Below are positions 61,628 to 64,000 of a stretch of 64,000 bases of DNA, one piece after another. Below the pieces are notes generated by a model. The model worked only from the letters and a program-made list of their open reading frames with translations. It was not told the origin of the DNA and did no database searches. Each line of letters starts with the position of its first letter. Within the stretch, counting starts at the first letter, position 1. This stretch comes from Tillus elongatus (Eukaryota; Arthropoda; Insecta; Coleoptera; Cleridae). The position numbers and the translations under genes are program-made. The stretch is from assembly GCA_964006375.1 (NCBI GenBank), contig OZ023264.1, positions 12,844,225 to 12,908,224 of the forward strand, in the 5' to 3' direction.

Positions 61628-62013
61628 ATAAACATTTTGAACGTTTGGTTTTGTTTTTTAGTTTTTTTAACGAAAAATTGACTTACTAGTGAATTTCTTA
61701 TCACAATGAATGTAATACGTTCTTGCAAATCCAACTGTGAATAATTTTTAAACGAGTTGATAGAACTTCCAAAAAAATTATTGTGCTGAATTCAGAAAAG
61801 AAAGAGCTTTTCAAATGATGTAACACTCGACCCATGTTCCATATTTAAAATATAAGGGTTGTTATCACCACCCTTAAGGGGTTGATGTGACAAAGTTGAG
61901 TTTTATGTCGAAACATGTCCCCCTCAATATTAAAATTGACTGGTTTCAGAGTTTCTTAAAAAAATTCTCTGGACGGAAATCAGTCTGTTTCGTTTTCAAT
62001 GCGCCACCCTGTA

Positions 62014-62304
62014 TAGGTTATACTGGCAACCAAGTTTCATGCCCGCTTTCGTTAAAAGAAGTAGTAGCAGTGGTGGGGAGGCCAACGCCAAGCAAGTAGG
62101 CCACAATGGGCCCTTTTTGCCAACCCCAGCAACCCAGCAACCATGCTCTACTGTTCCTCGGTTCCGTCGCCAAAGCGCCTCGACCTCGAGATGAAGGCCA
62201 TGACGGTCTTCAATTGGACGTTAAAAGAAGAGACATATTTGCTATTAAAAACATTTTTATGAAAATTAACTACCACAACGCACTTGCTGCGTCCAGACTT
62301 TTTC
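62014..62304 (-). repeat. R element, part right of the mariner-group insertion
   Basis: Continues the R text from 60003 to the inverted terminus (CACTTGCTGCGTCCAG). It is itself interrupted at 62062-62218. Confidence 0.75.
62062..62218. mobile_element. 157-bp GC-rich insertion with 12-bp duplication
   Basis: CGTTAAAAGAAG at 62050-62061 and 62219-62230 flanks the insert, and R is continuous without it. The insert is far more GC-rich than its surroundings and contains GGGGAGGCCAACGCCAAGC and CCACAATGGGCCC. No tRNA-type promoter boxes or protein family were recognised. It could be a SINE fragment or a short retrocopy. Confidence 0.65.
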
Positions 62305-62942
62305 TCATTATCTTGACACAGGAAGCAACCGCGACATACGTAATAGTTATCGCTTCGCTTGATGATAATCAGTTGTCTACATCCACAAATTTATCACTAT
62401 TTAAACGCTCCTCATTAAACTGTTGCACCAGGGGGTCCGCTAGGATCCGTACCTCCATCATTTAGTTTCACCGTTTTCATCAAGAAACCACGAAACACAA
62501 TTTTTACACATAAATAAATATAGGTGCTAACTCTAAAGTCATGCTACTTACCTTGTTAATAAATAACCAATTACAAAAGACGCCGCCAAAATATGTCGGT
62601 TCTAGAATTACTAATTAGGAGTTAGATGTCAGAAAATTCAAATATAAATTTAATTTATATATTATTATGAATACGTCTGTCAATATAAATTTTCAATGTG
62701 TAAGGTTGAAACAAGTTTTGGAATGGTTAATGTGGTATAACTTTACAAAAATCATGGAAATAGGTCCTTTTAAAGCAACATTAAGGCCCACCATAGAGGA
62801 ATATTTAAAACAACATGATTTAATATTAATTACAGCTTTAAGTATTATAATTTAATTAGTAGACGACGGTAGTGAAATAAATGTCTTGACTCAGACAGTG
62901 TAGGTTACGGTAGCGAATTTTCACGGAAGGATGAGGCTTGTA
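62305..62942. other. Stretch without recognisable feature
   Basis: AT-rich. An R terminus remnant (GGTTACGGTAGCGAATTTTC) lies near 62905. Confidence 0.45.
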
Positions 62943-64000
62943 CGAGGGCGGATCAATAAGTCCGTGACTTTTTGAATTTCCCGCCTCTTCACACGTAGGA
63001 AAACACCGATCCTGTCAACAAGCATCTGTCAGTTAACTTCTGTCAAATTTTGAACAAGCTGCGTCATTTACTTTGTGTTAGATAGCCATTCAAATCAGAC
63101 AACCTCTTGAGTTATAACGAAAATGGAAAAGTGAATTTCGTGTGCTCATCAAACATTATTTTTTGCGGAAAAAAACCATCACTCAAACCAAGGCTAAGCT
63201 TGATAAATGCTACGGAGACTCTGCACCATCAATTTCCATGGTAAAAAAGTGGTTTACTGAATTTTGTTGCGGCCGTACAAGCACAAATTACGCCAAGTTG
63301 AGGTCGCCGAGTCGCCGCACCCGTAACAATTGAAAAAATTCACGATATGGTGTTGGCCGATCGGAGATTAAAAGTGCGGGAGATTGTGGAAGCCATAGGC
63401 ATATCACATGGCTCAGCGGTTTCGATTTTGCATGATCACTTGGGTACGAGAAAGCTATCCGCAAGATGGGTGCCGCGTCTGCTCACAATCGACCACAAAC
63501 GCAATCGTGTATCAACTTGAAAGGAGTGTTTGGCGTTGTTCAACCTCAATAGGGACGAGTGTTTGCGCCGTTTCGTAACCGTGGACGAAACATGGATTCA
63601 CCACAACACACCAGAGACCAAGGAGCAGTCAAAACAGTGGGTACCTCCGTGCGAATCGGCGCCGAAGAAGGCCAAGGTGGGTTTGTCAACCAATAAAGTC
63701 ATGGCGACCGTTTTTTGGGGTGCGCACGGTATAATCCACATTGATTACCTTCAAAAGGGAAGAACAATCAATGGCGAATATTATAGCAACTTATTGGACC
63801 GATTCAATGACGATTTAAAAACAAAACGACCGCATTTGGTCAAGAAAAGAGTTATTTTCCACCAAGACAATGCAAGGGTGCACACATGTGTAGTCTCCAT
63901 GGCGAAATTGCATAAATTGGGCTAAGAATTGCTCTCTTATCCGCCCTATTCTCTGGATTTAGCCACGAGTGACTATTTCTTGTTTCCAAACTTAAAGAAA
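62943..64000 (+). mobile_element. DD34D mariner element, cut by window end
   Basis: The terminal repeat begins CGAGGGCGGATCAATAAG after a TA at 62941-62942. The transposase follows from 63123. The 3' terminal repeat is beyond the window. Confidence 0.85.
63123..64000 (+). pseudogene. Mariner transposase, partial and frameshifted
   Basis: Start at ATG 63123 (MEK, then a stop at 63132-63134 caused by a small deletion). The helix-turn-helix region is well kept: TQTKAKLDKCYGDSAPSISM and VKKWFTEF. A second frameshift near 63300 is followed by KIHDMVLADRRLKVREIVEA, IGISHGSAVSILHDHLG and RKLSARWVPRLLTIDHKRN, then a stop at 63518-63520. The catalytic domain has VTVDETWIHH (first Asp), FHQDNARVHT (second Asp) and, after a stop at 63923-63925, YPPYSLDLATSDYF (third Asp), 34 residues apart as in true mariners. 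All three catalytic Asp are kept, but the stops and frameshifts make it inactive. Confidence 0.9.

Larger units (their letters stand above)
60004..62011 (+). mobile_element. Complete mariner-group element with ~200-bp terminal repeats
   Basis: Left repeat 60004-60205 and right repeat 61813-62011 are near-identical inverted copies, beginning YAGGGTGGCGCATTGAAAAC. Weaker similarity continues about 50 bp inward. TA lies at 60002-60003 and 62012-62013, and excision restores the R repeat. Spacing from the second to the third catalytic residue of the transposase suggests the DD41D (rosa-like) group, counted with the usual Pro present. Long terminal repeats are unusual for mariners. Inside it sits a hairpin element at 61310-61426. 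Confidence 0.85.

Overview
The window is AT-rich, eukaryotic, repeat-dominated DNA, most likely from an insect or another arthropod. The evidence is nested non-LTR retrotransposons (Jockey-like, R4/Dong-like), Penelope-like elements (PLEs), mariner/Tc1, pogo-like and hAT-like transposase remnants, a tRNA-derived SINE, and many long (TA)n tracts. I see no convincing intact host gene, no rRNA or tRNA gene and no bacterial operon structure. Two unidentified reading frames (42797-43159 and 47879-48250, both minus) are the only candidates for host coding sequence. Every recognisable transposase or reverse transcriptase (RT) frame is broken.

Layout. 1-8 kb: copies of a dispersed repeat called R here, one split by a LINE-A insertion (1394-4000), two hammerhead-like PLE ends, and a PLE fragment with an inverted 5' part (7086-7545). 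8.1-8.6 kb: a ~0.3 kb tandem repeat carrying hammerhead ribozyme motifs. 8.6-13.4 kb: a broken but nearly full-length R4/Dong-like LINE (minus strand) bounded at both ends by TAA-type repeats. 14.3-15.9 kb: a LINE-A copy with its endonuclease region. 15.9-20 kb: R copies interrupted by other insertions. 20.6-30.6 kb: several LINE-A copies, a tRNA-derived SINE and a second hammerhead repeat locus (24.6-25.0 kb). 30.7-39.6 kb: a pogo-like fragment, R copies, a foldback element, repeat D, a short PLE insertion with a 17-bp target duplication, a chimeric LINE-A copy and a Tc1-like remnant. 39.8-43.9 kb: PLE copies in opposite orientations. 44.9-47 kb: a Jockey LINE. 49.3-50.6 kb: another LINE with an (AAAT)n tail. 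51-57.5 kb: long R copies. 57.6-58.3 kb: a hAT-like remnant. 60.0-62.0 kb: a complete but dead mariner-group element with ~200-bp terminal inverted repeats. 62.9-64 kb: a DD34D mariner running off the window.

The most interesting signal is ribozyme-like. In the ~0.3 kb repeats, the minus strand reads CTGACGA, a short helix, GAAA, then the self-complementary ACCGGT and C. This is the hammerhead core with a minimal helix III, and long complementary flanks form helix I. A second set of hammerhead-like motifs (CTGATGA, helix, GAAAC) sits near the 3' end of the PLEs. Both contexts fit what is known of animal retrozyme-like repeats and PLEs, but these copies appear undescribed. The other broad theme is that two unrelated families (R and the PLE) each carry an internal (TA)n tract, so most long microsatellites here were seeded by transposition and later became insertion sites themselves.

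All calls come from reading the sequence by eye. Family names rest on motifs and edges may be off by some bases.
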